From: JANPLN01 sp041736155
GTDB taxonomy: Bacteria; Bdellovibrionota; Bdellovibrionia; Bdellovibrionales; JAGQZY01
Length of the DNA: 64,000 bases
NCBI GenBank assembly: GCA_041736155.1
Contig: JBGSUL010000032.1
Location: forward strand, 186,001-250,000
Direction: 5' to 3'
Shown: piece by piece, positions 54,578 through 63,770 of the stretch
How positions within the stretch are numbered: position 1 is the stretch's first letter
How the letters are laid out: each line of letters begins with the position of its first letter
Notes under the pieces: model-generated
The model's database searches: none
Seen by the model: only the letters and a program-made list of their open reading frames with translations
Told to the model about the DNA's origin: nothing
Made by a program: the position numbers and the translations under genes

Positions 54578-57500
54578 ATGAAACACCTAGGAATTCTCCT
54601 CACATTGGCTCTTGGTTTAGCTTCGTGCACGGGCAAAGACACTATTGCGCGACAACATGAACAGATGAAAGCTCAAGAACCCGCGCCACTGGGACATTAC
54701 CGTCCCTTGGATGTCATGAACGATACTCCTGAGAATATGCGCGAGCGCTATCTGACTGAGCGAACGAGCAGCACGGAACTTTTACAAGGTATTATTCTGC
54801 CTTTGGAAGTTCAGCTGGTGAATGTGCAAAAACTCAGTGACCCGAATATTGTTCAAGGGGACTTTACAACATGGCTTAATATTTACACGGAAGCACTTTT
54901 AAAGGCTGTAAAATTGAGTCCACAAGATCCGCAAGTCATCGCGGCGATGAATCGTTATGTCAATCTCAGTATGACCAATTGCTCACAAGAATTGAGAAAC
55001 TGTTCATTTAACAATGCGTTGCGTGTGTCTAGCAACACCAGTCAAATTTTAATTTGGAAGGCTGATACGATTGGCGTTCAAATTGAAGCTTGCATGAAGC
55101 AACACGCGAACAGTGCGTCCTCGTGTAATAGCTTAGTTGCAGAAAAATATCGTTTTTTGTTGCAGGCGAAAGAATTGGACTCAAATGCTTTAAAAAAGAG
55201 TAATTTTAATCGCTCTTATTTAGAACATGCTAATTTAATTCAAGGTTTACCGACGAGTTCTTTTATTCGACAAACGAACGCTAGTCTTTTTAATACGATC
55301 ATTATTTTCTTTGATCCATTCGACAGCACTGCTAGTGGTGGCTGTGATGTGGTGAAGAGATATGGAACATGGACATACTCACTCAGTGATCCTGCGGCGT
55401 CATCTGCTGTTACAAGACGTCTTTTTGAATTGTCAGCAATGTGTGACATGTATACAGAAGGCCAGAACCTTTCTCCTTCTTTCCAACAGGCGATTCATGA
55501 TATTCAATTTAACTCAGCGGGAGCGCCTTCATTCCGTCAACGTCTCATCAATTTAACGCAAAAAGAAGAGCAAAGAATTATTTTTGAGCGTTATGGATTA
55601 AATTCTTCTCTTCGTCGTGCTGTGCGAGAACCCATTGATTATTCATTCTATAATGAATACTTTTTTATTTTCGATCGTTTTTTCTATGGGCACATTTCTT
55701 ACCCTGATGCGCAACAATTGTTGAGCAAAGCAAACCGTGATTACGAGAAGATGCTCGAAACTTTAGATGTGTATTTGCGCATACAACTCGTTGCTAACTT
55801 AATTGAAACCAAAATCTACCTCAAGAACGCCATTTTTAATAAAGAAGTGCAAAATATAAGTAGTAAAATCTTCGAACGAGCCATTCAGGATAGCACTGCG
55901 GTTTCATCAAACTGGAAGTCTTTTTTCGAGACGATGGGATTTATGCTGGACGCTGCAAAAACTCCTGTAGATCAAAGAATGTTTATTCAACCGAGTTTAA
56001 AGGCGAGCTTTGACAAGACTTATGAAAAAGTCACCCATTTGCCAACGACGATTAAAATTATGGTCACCTATCCATCGATGATGGCCCTTGCCCATATGTT
56101 AGCTGAAGATGAGGCCACGGTGGCTTTTAAAACATGGTGGGGTGTCGACATTAACCAGTCGGCAAGCACAGTCTACGACAACCTTTGGAAGGGAACTATC
56201 GCCCCATGGTTTGATTTGGGTGATACACAACCCATCAATAAATTCTATCTTTTATATGCTTTTGATTATGCACTGAAGTCGGATTTTATCAGTTTGCAAA
56301 AAACTGAAACGGAAACAGTCAGTGTGGTCGATTTGCAGAAGAATTATGTACAAGTTCTTTTTGCAAAATATCTTGGACTCGATCGCGCTGATTTAGAAAA
56401 TATGTACGGACTGTATGTTGGTGCTGTCGAGGGCGATGAGATGATCAATGATTTTAGAGCCCAGTGCGCTTATGAAGTTGGGACTGCTGTTCAAGCCCCC
56501 AAAGTGACGCGTGCATTAGAGGACTTATCACTACAAATCCACTCGGGCTTGGCTAAAGGAGTTGTGAAAAATATGGCATCTCCGGCGTTGGCCTTTTTTG
56601 AACGCGCGAAACCACCACCACCCCCCTCAGGTCTCGGTCAGGACACGGCCAATATCAATGTGAATAAACCCATTTTCACACACATTTACGACAAAATGTT
56701 TCCAAAACTTCAACTGGCGAGAGTGTTGCGCGATATAGCCGTTAAAAACGGAGTGTCGAAAGAGGCGATAGACATTATCAATGAGGAAATTCGATTAACT
56801 GAAGAGGTCATCGTCCGTGTGCTTCGTCACTTTGCACAGAAGGTAGATAGCTATTCGCAGTGTCTCAAGCGCTTTGCTTTGATTGAGAATTATTATGACC
56901 ATCTTGCTTATGAGTCGGAAAAAGTTTACCTACGCGAAGTATGGCAAGATATGTATGATCTTCAAAATGATATACTTAACCAAACGGGAGAAGTTAAACC
57001 CGATAACGTATTCATCACCGCACTTAATGATAAAAGTGGAAAATATCAAGACAGTACACAAGTGGTCGAAGGCACTCGTGATCCGCATAGCTTGTATTTT
57101 GATCGCTTCACATCAGCATCTACATTTGTATATACCAACTATGACTTTATGATGCGCTTAGTGAGAAACCTTCAGAGTGGCAATATACAGAACCACGATG
57201 CGGGGACATTAAGTGAGATGAAGATTGAACAAGAGCGACGTTTTTCTAAATGGATGCAGAAACCTCTCCATATGCCACGTCAATGGGAAGTTTTAATGCC
57301 TAAAACAAGAATTCAAGATTGGGATGTTATTAAATCTCAAAAATTTGTTAACTTAAGTTGGGATCCGAATCAAGAAACTTTTGTGAATCAAGGGATCAAG
57401 GCTCTCAAGGGCGACGATGCTTCATTTGTAAAATGGCACTCTAGAAACAACACCATTGTGCCACTTCTGCAGATGTTGGAGATGCGTATTTTTCTCCACC

Positions 57501-58240
57501 TCACAGAGCAAAAAATGGCTCGCAAGGTGGGCCTGGATGTAAAGCTCGCAGATGTTTTTGATAGTATGAAGGATCTTTTGCGATTTACTCTGATGACTCC
57601 TCATGAGGCCCAACATGCCATGAATATGGGTTTCGAAAGTAAAATGCCCATGGACGAGCTCAAAGATGTGATTGTCGATCTCAATAAGAGGGAGTCAATA
57701 CATCCGTTTACCTATCTTTATAACTCCTTCCGTACACGTATTGGGATGGATCCGACTCTGTATAATATGCTCCCCAACACTCTCTCATCCGTTGGAACGG
57801 TGATGGCGGATTCTGTCCTTTTGGCGCGCAATATGAACGATTATACATTCACTTTGCAGTTTGATTCACACAAGTGGATTGATACAAGCGCGAGTGAGGC
57901 TGCGGGAAAACCAACACAGTTCGAGGGATTAAAAACACGCTATACGCAGCTTGCTCACCATTATTTGCGTCGCTTGCATGATTTTAGGAATGCTCTTGCG
58001 ACAGAACCAGGCGAGGAATATGCGCAGGGAATTTTCCGGATTCAAGACGGAACGAAGAAGACTTTAGAGCAAGGAAATTTGATTTCTCTGGAAAACCGTG
58101 TTGTGCATCCACAGCGTTTGCAGGATATGGATTTATTCATAAGCGATTTTACGAAAAAAACGCAGAACTTTTTTGAAACCAAAGATCTATTTGAGCAGGA
58201 ACGTCGTAATGACAGTCGTCGTAATGAGGATCGTCGATGA
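54578..58240 (+). CDS. Very large lipoprotein of unknown function, right operon
   Basis: 1220 residues with lipobox GLASC (Cys 17). The mature protein is mostly helical with cysteine-containing segments early on (SMTNCSQELRNCSFNN) and a Pro-rich interruption near residue 683 (PPPPPSG). No zinc-site motif and no recognised domain. The extreme C-terminus repeats RRND/RRNE (ERRNDSRRNEDRR). Its C-rich N-terminal block loosely matches the 59036 lipoprotein (RSCTNLDLRTCRNF), which may be a distant paralogue. It starts 1 nt after the protease gene and overlaps the barrel gene by 4 nt. Confidence 0.75.
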   Translation: MKHLGILLTLALGLASCTGKDTIARQHEQMKAQEPAPLGHYRPLDVMNDTPENMRERYLTERTSSTELLQGIILPLEVQLVNVQKLSDPNIVQGDFTTWLNIYTEALLKAVKLSPQDPQVIAAMNRYVNLSMTNCSQELRNCSFNNALRVSSNTSQILIWKADTIGVQIEACMKQHANSASSCNSLVAEKYRFLLQAKELDSNALKKSNFNRSYLEHANLIQGLPTSSFIRQTNASLFNTIIIFFDPFDSTASGGCDVVKRYGTWTYSLSDPAASSAVTRRLFELSAMCDMYTEGQNLSPSFQQAIHDIQFNSAGAPSFRQRLINLTQKEEQRIIFERYGLNSSLRRAVREPIDYSFYNEYFFIFDRFFYGHISYPDAQQLLSKANRDYEKMLETLDVYLRIQLVANLIETKIYLKNAIFNKEVQNISSKIFERAIQDSTAVSSNWKSFFETMGFMLDAAKTPVDQRMFIQPSLKASFDKTYEKVTHLPTTIKIMVTYPSMMALAHMLAEDEATVAFKTWWGVDINQSASTVYDNLWKGTIAPWFDLGDTQPINKFYLLYAFDYALKSDFISLQKTETETVSVVDLQKNYVQVLFAKYLGLDRADLENMYGLYVGAVEGDEMINDFRAQCAYEVGTAVQAPKVTRALEDLSLQIHSGLAKGVVKNMASPALAFFERAKPPPPPSGLGQDTANINVNKPIFTHIYDKMFPKLQLARVLRDIAVKNGVSKEAIDIINEEIRLTEEVIVRVLRHFAQKVDSYSQCLKRFALIENYYDHLAYESEKVYLREVWQDMYDLQNDILNQTGEVKPDNVFITALNDKSGKYQDSTQVVEGTRDPHSLYFDRFTSASTFVYTNYDFMMRLVRNLQSGNIQNHDAGTLSEMKIEQERRFSKWMQKPLHMPRQWEVLMPKTRIQDWDVIKSQKFVNLSWDPNQETFVNQGIKALKGDDASFVKWHSRNNTIVPLLQMLEMRIFLHLTEQKMARKVGLDVKLADVFDSMKDLLRFTLMTPHEAQHAMNMGFESKMPMDELKDVIVDLNKRESIHPFTYLYNSFRTRIGMDPTLYNMLPNTLSSVGTVMADSVLLARNMNDYTFTLQFDSHKWIDTSASEAAGKPTQFEGLKTRYTQLAHHYLRRLHDFRNALATEPGEEYAQGIFRIQDGTKKTLEQGNLISLENRVVHPQRLQDMDLFISDFTKKTQNFFETKDLFEQERRNDSRRNEDRR

Positions 58241-59046
58241 AGATTATCTTCTGGATGTTTCTCTTTGCGAGCTTTTCTGCAGAAGCCCAGCTTTCGCTGC
58301 GCAATTCATTACATCAAGAAATTACGAGCCCTTATCAAATTTCTGCCCAGTACTCCGTGGGCAGTGATCTTTTAGATCAGGTACGTCCTCGCCGCATGGA
58401 ACACGATCTTAGTGTGAATACCATTTATAATTGGAGTGAGCATTTGCGCAGCGGCGCGCTGGCAGATATTAGTTATTTTAGTTTTGACAACCAAGTTGTG
58501 GAAACACAGCAAGGCTATGGTAGTGTTCAGCCCAGCATTAGTTTTTTTACGACGTATTCTTTAAAAACTCCCTATGTAACAAGCCACAATATCGGGGTTT
58601 CGTATTACTTACCATTAGATGAGTACAGTCGCCTTGAAGGCTATAAGGGAAGCGGGTCGCTCAGTACAACGTTCGTACAAAAAATTATTCCAAAGTTGAC
58701 CTACATACAGGGATTTCGTGGATCTTATTTGTTTAACACCTTTGATAAAACAGCTGCGGGCACTCCGAACCGCACCTATTCGGTGTCAGCTTCGCCAATG
58801 CTCAGTTGGTCTATGTTCTCTAAACTTTCTCTCTTGTTGGGTTTTGGTGTCCGTTGGGGCCAGTTTACCGATGGCAATAACGATTACAGCTATAACAACT
58901 CCCAAACCTTGAGCTACTCATATAAAAATATTTCCGCTTTTGTAAGTCACATTAATGGCGGCTATACGGAAAATGGTGATATTTATCTGTGGTACATAGA
59001 TAAAAACAGAAACTATTTTACGGCGGGGATTTCTTATGATTTTTAG
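58237..59046 (+). CDS. Outer-membrane beta-barrel protein, right operon
   Basis: 269 residues; a signal peptide (IIFWMFLFASFSAEA) then strands with aromatic girdle residues (GVSYYLPLDEYSRLEGY, GFRGSYLFNTFDKT, LLLGFGVRWGQFTD, QTLSYSYKNISAFVSHING) ending in GISYDF, the terminal Phe expected for barrel insertion. About 10-12 strands. It overlaps both neighbours (4 and 11 nt), so all four right-operon genes are translationally coupled. It is the counterpart of the left barrel at 49437. Confidence 0.8.
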   Translation: MKIIFWMFLFASFSAEAQLSLRNSLHQEITSPYQISAQYSVGSDLLDQVRPRRMEHDLSVNTIYNWSEHLRSGALADISYFSFDNQVVETQQGYGSVQPSISFFTTYSLKTPYVTSHNIGVSYYLPLDEYSRLEGYKGSGSLSTTFVQKIIPKLTYIQGFRGSYLFNTFDKTAAGTPNRTYSVSASPMLSWSMFSKLSLLLGFGVRWGQFTDGNNDYSYNNSQTLSYSYKNISAFVSHINGGYTENGDIYLWYIDKNRNYFTAGISYDF

Positions 59047-62000
59047 ATTCCTCATCCTCGCATTTTTATTACTCAGTTGCAGTCAAAAAGAAACTCAGCA
59101 AAACCCACATGAGCAGGCAAAACCTACCGCGCCAACGTGGAGCTTGGGCGGGGAGAGAAACTGCCTGATTGATTTCAATATGTTTCACCTACAAGAAGAG
59201 TTTTGTCGTCTCGACATAACTACAGCATCCACTGAAAAGCTGGTTCAACTTCAAGCATTGATTTATTCCGATGCTTTTTTGCAAAACACAACGATTACAA
59301 GTTCAGATTACTTTATAAGAATGCAATGGCAAATGAACACGGTGTTGCAAAATAGCAACAACCCTTCACTCCAACAACCTTTTATCGACGCCATTACGAG
59401 AAGTTGTACAAATCTCGATTTGCGTACTTGTCGAAACTTTGCCGTTTTGAAGCAAGCCACCAACTCGTTTGATGTTTTGTTAAAATATTTAAATAACGAC
59501 AGCAACAAGGAAAAACTAGAGCTTGTTTATCTTTTGGCGGCCTATATAAAAAACGCCACAAATGACTTAAGTCTTTTACAAACTTTTGCCCGCCGTCGCC
59601 AAGATTTTACAGTGCAGAATTCTTTACAGAGTGCACTTCTTATCGATTTGCAAATGAACGAACCACGATTGAGTTCTACGGAAAGAGATGTGATCCGCCG
59701 TTATCTCAATGAGGGTCGGCGCAACTTAAAAGATATACAAAATCGTCAGGAGTTGAGCTCGGCGCTCTCCCAAGAACGTCTCCGTTTAGGCGATGTTCTT
59801 TTGGAGAGACGTTTGGAGAAGCTCAACAATGAGAGGCCGGCCCTTTTGCGAAGCCTCAATTTAACGACTCGTTTTACTGTTCAACAGCGCGAGATCTTTG
59901 CCATTATGGATTTAATCTATTGGCGCTATATCCTGGATCGCGATGAGGCATTGGTGCTAGGACGTCTCTATTCCGAAGAAGTGCTGGTCGAAGCTATAAA
60001 ACTTTATTTTCGTTTAATTTTGGCTTTGGAAATTCACAGTTCTGATCTGGCAGTCAAGAGTGTTATGGCCAACTTACAATCGCAAACATCAGGTCTCTTG
60101 CAAAAATTCTACGAAGACGTGGATGTGGTTCGTGGCCGTTGGCAAATGTTTAAAACATCTTGCCAAACGTTAACGGATTGGGTGCAGGGTTCTCTACAAT
60201 TAGAAGAAAGCAAAGGGGCTATAAATAAGTTGAACGCGGGTTTGGATGTTTCGATCAAAACGTATTCTGAACTTCCGCATAACTTTTATTTAGCGCTTCA
60301 TTTGGTGCGTGTGAATTTTGACAGTCGTACGACTTTTGGTGATCCGAATGCAAACCCTACCACGGGCCTTACTGTTTTTGCTGATCTTATTAGCCCAAAA
60401 GCGACAGCCCAATCAGGACTGCGTTACACCAACGACACGCGACTTTTAAATTCGTACCTTGTCAAAAATTCGTTGGCTTTTTTGCTTCGTTCGCAACTCT
60501 TGCAAACACTCGGCGAAGACCAAGACGTGTTTTTACGTTATTTTGTCAAAAATATCAGAAATCGTTATCTGGAAGATATATCTCAACAGATCAATCAGGT
60601 AAAAACTTTTCTTTCGGCAAGCCGCCGAGCAAGTGAATACCGGACATTTTGCGCCGCCTATAATGGGTCTGGGGCTATAGAACGGCACCTTAGGTTACTT
60701 TCATTACGAGAAGGACTACTTTATCCCACATTTGATGCAAAAACGTTTCAAGTGATGAATGATTTTACCTCTATCGCTGGTGTAGGAGGTAGCAACCCCG
60801 ATTCCCCGCTACAGCCTTTCAATGCCAAAGATTTTCCTGATATGTACGAACATATTATTACCGATGTAGAAATCGTTCTTAGTTTTTATGATCTTATCCT
60901 TAACTCTCTCACCTCCGTGGGATTAGACTCCACTTATGTGCGAGAGGAGCGTGAGCAGCTAGCGCGTCACCAAACAGATACAATTGCTACCTTTAAAAAT
61001 TGGAATCGCATGGGCGAATGCATGACGAAAATATTTGTCGAAGAAAAGAAAATGCGTGAATTCGTTATAGGAGAAGAAAAAAAATATCTTTCTCGTATTT
61101 ATCGAGACCTTAAATTTCTTCGTCAGCATCCAAGCGAATTGGATGTGGTGAAAAGTCGTTATAAAGATACACTATTTCTTGATGAATTGAACCGTCGCCA
61201 GATTCAACCTCTGGATCGATTATCGGCAGTTGATTATACCTATTCACGCTTCGATTTTACAGCACGCGTGGCTTCGTACATTAAAAGGTATTCTGCAAAA
61301 TTTAATTATATCGTTGAATTACCAGAGAGCGTGACAGACTCCGAAATCTACTCCTACACGACACGTTCGGGCACGTCCTTGGCGCTCAATCTTTTTGTTA
61401 CGGATACGACGACCGAGAGTGAATTTATTCAGTCGGCATTCCGTCTTTTTTGGGGTTTTGGAAGCTATATGAGCTGGACGAATACAGATGCTGAAATGAT
61501 TGATATGTATACTTACTACATTAATAGTCTTGCTGGGCAATTGCGAACAGGATCTGTGACCATCGCGGAGTTTTTGTCGAGCTATCGAACCTTTTGCAAT
61601 TTTATCCGTTTCGGAGAACTCGAGCGTGAAATCTTGGAGGCAAATTATCAGCCGCAAACCTATTTATACATCAAGTTTTCAAATATGTTTTTGGATTATA
61701 ACCAATCGGAAATCATTATTACCCGTATTTATGGAATTTTTGATGCGCCTTACACGTATGTTATGGAAGATATTTTAGGAAAAGATTTCTATGTGAAACA
61801 AAACAGAAATAGGCCAGACGCTGTCACATCGACAGGGACTGCGCAAGGGTTGTCCTCTACGGAAATGGGCCGCAAAGGACCCCGCGCTCGCGCCGAATTT
61901 TTCTCTTCATCTATGAAGAACTTGGACAAAAAATTGCTTTACTATCCGATTCTTGATGAGATTGTCGTTAACGAATACAACGCGATCAAAGATAAGTTGC

Positions 62001-62239
62001 GTGCTCAGGAAAAATTAAAAAGTGATTTTCAAGAAGCCATTAACAATGTGGACTTGGCGGAGTATCGCGTGGAATTATCATTAGACCTAAGCATAGAGGG
62101 GCCGAGATTGAGTCCACCCATTGTGCGAAGCTATGGTGCTGAAGTGAGGAATTTTCATTCACGTACCGAAGATTGTTTCCGAGCGGAAAAAGACTGCTTA
62201 CCGCAATTTTTAGAAAACGAATTGGTTTCTCAACCATAA
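59036..62239 (+). CDS. Very large lipoprotein of unknown function, right operon, last gene
   Basis: 1067 residues with lipobox LLLSC (Cys 15) and a polar Gln-rich start. The body is helical with paired cysteines (RSCTNLDLRTCRNF, FKTSCQTL, FRTFCAAY, FRAEKDC), probably disulfide-linked. No recognised domain. It resembles in size and cysteine pattern the 54578 lipoprotein. It begins inside the end of the barrel gene and is the last gene before the RNase P RNA. Confidence 0.75.
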   Translation: MIFRFLILAFLLLSCSQKETQQNPHEQAKPTAPTWSLGGERNCLIDFNMFHLQEEFCRLDITTASTEKLVQLQALIYSDAFLQNTTITSSDYFIRMQWQMNTVLQNSNNPSLQQPFIDAITRSCTNLDLRTCRNFAVLKQATNSFDVLLKYLNNDSNKEKLELVYLLAAYIKNATNDLSLLQTFARRRQDFTVQNSLQSALLIDLQMNEPRLSSTERDVIRRYLNEGRRNLKDIQNRQELSSALSQERLRLGDVLLERRLEKLNNERPALLRSLNLTTRFTVQQREIFAIMDLIYWRYILDRDEALVLGRLYSEEVLVEAIKLYFRLILALEIHSSDLAVKSVMANLQSQTSGLLQKFYEDVDVVRGRWQMFKTSCQTLTDWVQGSLQLEESKGAINKLNAGLDVSIKTYSELPHNFYLALHLVRVNFDSRTTFGDPNANPTTGLTVFADLISPKATAQSGLRYTNDTRLLNSYLVKNSLAFLLRSQLLQTLGEDQDVFLRYFVKNIRNRYLEDISQQINQVKTFLSASRRASEYRTFCAAYNGSGAIERHLRLLSLREGLLYPTFDAKTFQVMNDFTSIAGVGGSNPDSPLQPFNAKDFPDMYEHIITDVEIVLSFYDLILNSLTSVGLDSTYVREEREQLARHQTDTIATFKNWNRMGECMTKIFVEEKKMREFVIGEEKKYLSRIYRDLKFLRQHPSELDVVKSRYKDTLFLDELNRRQIQPLDRLSAVDYTYSRFDFTARVASYIKRYSAKFNYIVELPESVTDSEIYSYTTRSGTSLALNLFVTDTTTESEFIQSAFRLFWGFGSYMSWTNTDAEMIDMYTYYINSLAGQLRTGSVTIAEFLSSYRTFCNFIRFGELEREILEANYQPQTYLYIKFSNMFLDYNQSEIIITRIYGIFDAPYTYVMEDILGKDFYVKQNRNRPDAVTSTGTAQGLSSTEMGRKGPRARAEFFSSSMKNLDKKLLYYPILDEIVVNEYNAIKDKLRAQEKLKSDFQEAINNVDLAEYRVELSLDLSIEGPRLSPPIVRSYGAEVRNFHSRTEDCFRAEKDCLPQFLENELVSQP

Positions 62240-62247
62240 AAAAAATT

Positions 62248-62586
62248 AAGGTCCAACTATAAGCCGGATTCTGTCTGCCCTTCTTGCGAGGGGGAGACTG
62301 TCATTCCTCTAGGATCTCCATTACTGAAGACCTCATGCGATCTAACCCGGAAGCACCACAGGCGGTGTTAACGCTTCCCTATTTGATCTTGCTTCACGCA
62401 GAGTTTAGCTGTTTTCACTCCAGCGGCTCCCTCAAAAGCTCCCGTTCCCGCTTTCGAGCTCAATGCCCTGGACATTCTCTCTGTTCCACTGTTCCTCACC
62501 TTACGATGGAGGGGCGTTACCCCTTGCGCTGCCTTAGAAGTCCGGACTTTCCTCTCCCTTGCGAGAGCGACAGCCCGTTGGACCTT
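62248..62586 (-). ncRNA. rnpB: RNase P RNA, bacterial class A
   Basis: On the minus strand, 5' AAGGTCCAAC (from 62586) and 3' GTTGGACCTT (to 62248) pair as helix P1. The universally conserved GAGGAAAGTCCGG follows the 5' end, and ACAGAATCCGGCTTAT lies near the 3' end; other conserved bits are ACCTTCTC upstream and the GGTAACGCC region. The RNA cleaves 5' leaders from tRNA precursors. A run of T (minus strand, near 62240) follows helix P1 and probably terminates transcription. Exact ends are approximate. Confidence 0.93.
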
Positions 62587-62659
62587 GAGAAGGTTCTATT
62601 CGTTTTTGACGCAATTAGCAATATCAAAAGGCAAGGCAAAGAGTCGTAAATGCTCTCCA

Positions 62660-62720
62660 AAAAGGTACGCCGTACCTTTTAGTAAGGCAGTGCGTCCCGA
62701 AAAGGTACGGCGTACCTTTT
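62660..62720. repeat. Pair of inverted 21-bp GGTACG palindromes
   Basis: 62660-62680 and 62700-62720 are AAAAGGTACGCCGTACCTTTT and its reverse complement, each palindromic around one central base. They are related to the 12143-12205 repeat. They lie between the methyltransferase stop and the rnpB start, close to where the rnpB promoter should be. Confidence 0.8.
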
Positions 62721-62724
62721 GGGG

Positions 62725-63756
62725 TTAGCGTTTTTGGGCGTAGATGACGATTTCGGTGCCGACCCTGTGTTCGGGGGAATGGGTCCAGCGCTTCCAATAC
62801 AGAAGGCGGAAGTCTTTTTCTAACAACTGGCGGAGTTCCCATTCTGAGCCCCCATAAGGTGGACCGCCGCGTTTGGGGTGGACAAAAAAGATTCCTAAAA
62901 GATGCCCGCCGACGTCCAATGCTTTTTTCCATTGGCGAACAAGGTCCGTGCGCAAAAGTGGGGAGATGGCGCAAAATAAAGTATGCTCTAAAACAATGTC
63001 GTATTGGTTTTCGAGCGGGAGCGAGAGAGCATTGCCAGTTTCGAGCGTAAGATTGTTGATTTCGCTGTATTGAGCGCGAGCTTCTTGCACGGCAAGTTCT
63101 GACAAATCGATGCCCGTGACCACATGGCCTTGTTTTGCCAAGTAGGCGGCGTCGTGCCCACGTCCCGAGCCTAAAACCAGGATGCGTGATTTAATCAGTT
63201 TGAGCTGGGGGAGCACGGCGGGAAGAGCGGGATGTGGACCTTGCAAATCCCAGCGGGGTTGGCCCTCGCGATATTTTTGTGTCCAAAAAGAGGACTCCGA
63301 AACTTCGGAGTTTTCGATATAAAAGGGCGGTGTGGGATATTTTTTATGAAAGAAAGTGATGGAGTCGTCGTCGTAATCCTCGGCAATACGAAAAAGTTCA
63401 GCTTGCGCTTTGCGAGTGAACACAAAAGGAATACCATTCTCACGAGTTAAACCATGAAAGCGATCCCAGGTGTCCAAACAGAGAGTTTTTAGTTCGGCCG
63501 TAAAAGTGGTGCTGTAAGGACCGTGGAGAATCAGATCTTTGTCGGTCAGAGAGACTTGTTGCACCACCAGCGGTTTGTCGAAAGGTTCGACGAGGACTTT
63601 TTCTCCACCCCAAACGGTCCAACAGGCGTTGTTTTCATCCAAAGTCATGAGCGCGAGCAAGCCTGCGCCTTCGCGCTCATCGGTGAGGCGAACACCGCCG
63701 TTTAAAATAAAATACCCCTCTTCATCAAGAGGGAGAGTTTGAAGGATTTCCGCCAT
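62725..63756 (-). CDS. TPMT-like SAM methyltransferase with N-terminal extension
   Basis: 343 residues, where TPMT-family enzymes are ~200-230. The C-terminal ~190 residues carry the family signatures: WTQKYREGQPRWDLQGPH, SAM motif VLGSGRGHDAAYLAKQGH (about residue 192), GIDLSELAVQEAR, and GGPPYGGSEWELRQLL near the end. The extra N-terminal ~150 residues (FILNGGVRLTDEREG, DDDSITFFHKKYPTPP) have no recognised match. It methylates a thiol, selenium compound or similar small molecule; the substrate cannot be told. It lies 14 nt downstream of the last gene. Confidence 0.82.
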   Translation of the reverse strand: MAEILQTLPLDEEGYFILNGGVRLTDEREGAGLLALMTLDENNACWTVWGGEKVLVEPFDKPLVVQQVSLTDKDLILHGPYSTTFTAELKTLCLDTWDRFHGLTRENGIPFVFTRKAQAELFRIAEDYDDDSITFFHKKYPTPPFYIENSEVSESSFWTQKYREGQPRWDLQGPHPALPAVLPQLKLIKSRILVLGSGRGHDAAYLAKQGHVVTGIDLSELAVQEARAQYSEINNLTLETGNALSLPLENQYDIVLEHTLFCAISPLLRTDLVRQWKKALDVGGHLLGIFFVHPKRGGPPYGGSEWELRQLLEKDFRLLYWKRWTHSPEHRVGTEIVIYAQKR

Positions 63757-63770
63757 TGATTTTCCGACGC

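Noticed and set aside
62284..62649. Plus-strand 121-codon frame
   Set aside because: It lies antisense to the RNase P RNA, whose conserved blocks explain the sequence.
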